This document shows, piece after piece, positions 22,790 to 23,741 of a stretch of 23,741 nt of DNA (within the stretch, counting starts at the first letter, position 1; the number at the start of each line of letters is the position of its first letter). This DNA is from Halobacteriovorax sp. Its GTDB lineage: Bacteria; Bdellovibrionota; Bacteriovoracia; Bacteriovoracales; Bacteriovoracaceae. The DNA is taken from assembly GCA_002686115.1 (NCBI GenBank), contig NZAF01000133.1:1-23741 (forward strand). Direction: 5' to 3'. Under the pieces are notes generated by a model. The model had not been told where the DNA came from, did no database searches, and was given only the letters and a program-made list of their open reading frames with translations. The position numbers and the translations under genes are program-made.

Positions 22790-23741
22790 TTGGTAGTTTA
22801 CAGTTTTATCTTTTTTCTACTCGTATTTGTATTAATTGGAGTAAGTTCATCATTAGTCAGTAAAGGCGATAATGATGACTATCTTTTAGCTGGTTCAAGC
22901 ATTCCGCCTTGGCTAGCCGCTCTTTCAGCTATTGCAACCAATAACAGTGGTTATATGTTTATTGGTATGATCGGATATACATATATGTCTGGTCTTCAAT
23001 CAATCTGGCTTATGATTGGTTGGATTGTTGGTGACTTAGTTATGGGTATGTTTGTCCATAAAAAGTTACGTGCGGTCACTGAAAAAGAAAAAATTCTAAG
23101 TTTTGGAGGCCTTCTTGCTAAGTGGCAATCAGGTGTGCACTTTAAAAAGTTAAGAAGATTAGCTGGTCTTATAACATTTATCTTTCTTGGTGTTTATGCA
23201 GCTGCTCAATTTAAAGCAGGAAGTAAGGCACTACATGTTCTCTTTGGTTGGGATTACAGTACTGGTGCCATCATTGGTGCTATTATCGTATTTTTATACT
23301 GTCTTTCAGGTGGTATTAGAGCCTCTATCTGGACAGACGCGGCCCAATCATTCGTTATGATTATTGCAATGACAATGCTTTTTTATGTTGGGATGCAAGA
23401 AGTCGGTGGTTACGATAGTTACGTAGCAAAGCTTGACGCTATATCTCCAGGGTATTTAAGTGTTGTTCCTACTGGTTTAGATATCGGCGGTGGACTCGGA
23501 ATTTTCTTATTCATCTTAGGATGGATATTTGGAGGTTTTGGTGTTGTTGGACAACCACATATTATGGTTCGTTTTATGACCGTTGATAACACTGAAAATA
23601 TTAAGAAGACAAAAATCTATTACTACATTTGGTATATTGCTTTTTACGGAATTACAATTGGTGCTGGTCTAACTGCAAGACTAATCTTACCAGAAGTGGC
23701 CAATTTTGATGCTGAGTTAGCTCTGCCACTTATGAGTCAAA
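22790..23741 (+). CDS. Sodium:solute symporter (SSS family), 3' end cut by window
   Basis: 317 codons are visible and the frame is open to the window end; family members have about 480-550 residues. TTG 22790 is the likely start: AGGAGG lies about 4 nt upstream, the first membrane helix begins at residue 3 and no ATG occurs near. Hydrophobic helices follow the SSS pattern, with DDYLLAGSSIPPWLAALSA (28-46), a second helix with ATNNSGYMFIGMIG, and SGGIRASIWTDAAQSFVMI, the family signature around helix 5. These proteins import solutes (proline, other amino acids, sugars, acetate) with Na+. The position after proBAC suggests proline, but the Na+-site Asp55 of E. coli PutP corresponds to Asn50 here, so substrate and ion are uncertain. 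Preceded by a 59-codon gene with coupled layout. Confidence 0.92.
   Translation, partial: MVVYSFIFFLLVFVLIGVSSSLVSKGDNDDYLLAGSSIPPWLAALSAIATNNSGYMFIGMIGYTYMSGLQSIWLMIGWIVGDLVMGMFVHKKLRAVTEKEKILSFGGLLAKWQSGVHFKKLRRLAGLITFIFLGVYAAAQFKAGSKALHVLFGWDYSTGAIIGAIIVFLYCLSGGIRASIWTDAAQSFVMIIAMTMLFYVGMQEVGGYDSYVAKLDAISPGYLSVVPTGLDIGGGLGIFLFILGWIFGGFGVVGQPHIMVRFMTVDNTENIKKTKIYYYIWYIAFYGITIGAGLTARLILPEVANFDAELALPLMSQ

Noticed and set aside
1..23741. Prophage, insertion sequence, CRISPR or defence island
   Set aside because: No transposase, integrase, repeat array or typical defence gene is present; the P-loop ATPase with membrane helices is better explained by its coupling to mscS.

Overview
The window is AT-rich, densely packed bacterial DNA with short gaps, many 1-20 nt gene overlaps and AAGGA/GAGGA-type ribosome binding sites. 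The mix of genes (paired RimK-type ligases and zinc deacylases, several MscS channels, CorA- and MgtE-type Mg transporters, a SET protein, many small secreted proteins) and the composition suggest a free-living or predatory, probably marine, Gram-negative of the Bdellovibrionota type (Bacteriovorax/Halobacteriovorax-like). This assignment is an inference from gene content; no rRNA or other phylogenetic marker is present. No tRNA, rRNA, CRISPR array, insertion sequence or phage gene was seen.

Region 1 (1-6388) is a membrane/osmotic-stress island. On the minus strand a three-gene operon runs from a 1022-residue membrane-anchored coiled-coil P-loop ATPase (start at 4501) into an overlapping MscS-family channel gene and then a second, classical MscS cut by the window start. 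Divergent from it are a CorA-type metal transporter and a third MscS-family channel. Region 2 (6381-8563, minus) is a RimK-type ATP-grasp ligase carrying an unusual C-terminal RCK_C/TrkA-C-like domain, overlapping by ATGA with an aspartoacylase/succinylglutamate desuccinylase-like zinc enzyme. Region 3 (8731-11498) has mgtE on the plus strand, then minus-strand genes for a DksA-like zinc-finger protein, a SET-domain protein and two tandem tiny secreted proteins of opposite, nearly equal charge.

Region 4 (11622-18955, plus) is the most interesting: a seven-gene operon with almost no spacing, led by its own LysR-type (NhaR-like) regulator, followed by an unrecognised protein with ATP-grasp-like features, a second RimK-type ligase, a second zinc deacylase, a small protein kinase-like gene overlapping a PP2C phosphatase gene, and a GNAT-nitrilase fusion. 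It looks like a pathway that makes and breaks amide/peptide bonds, with a possible built-in phosphorylation switch. A convergent stand-alone PqqD-like gene abuts its end.

Region 5 (19333-end, plus) is the complete proline biosynthesis operon proB-proA-proC with overlapping genes, then a 59-codon orphan gene whose stop codon touches the Shine-Dalgarno of a TTG-started sodium:solute symporter that runs off the window. Taken together, MscS channels, Mg transporters, proline synthesis and a Na+-coupled transporter are consistent with an organism that manages strong osmotic and ionic change.
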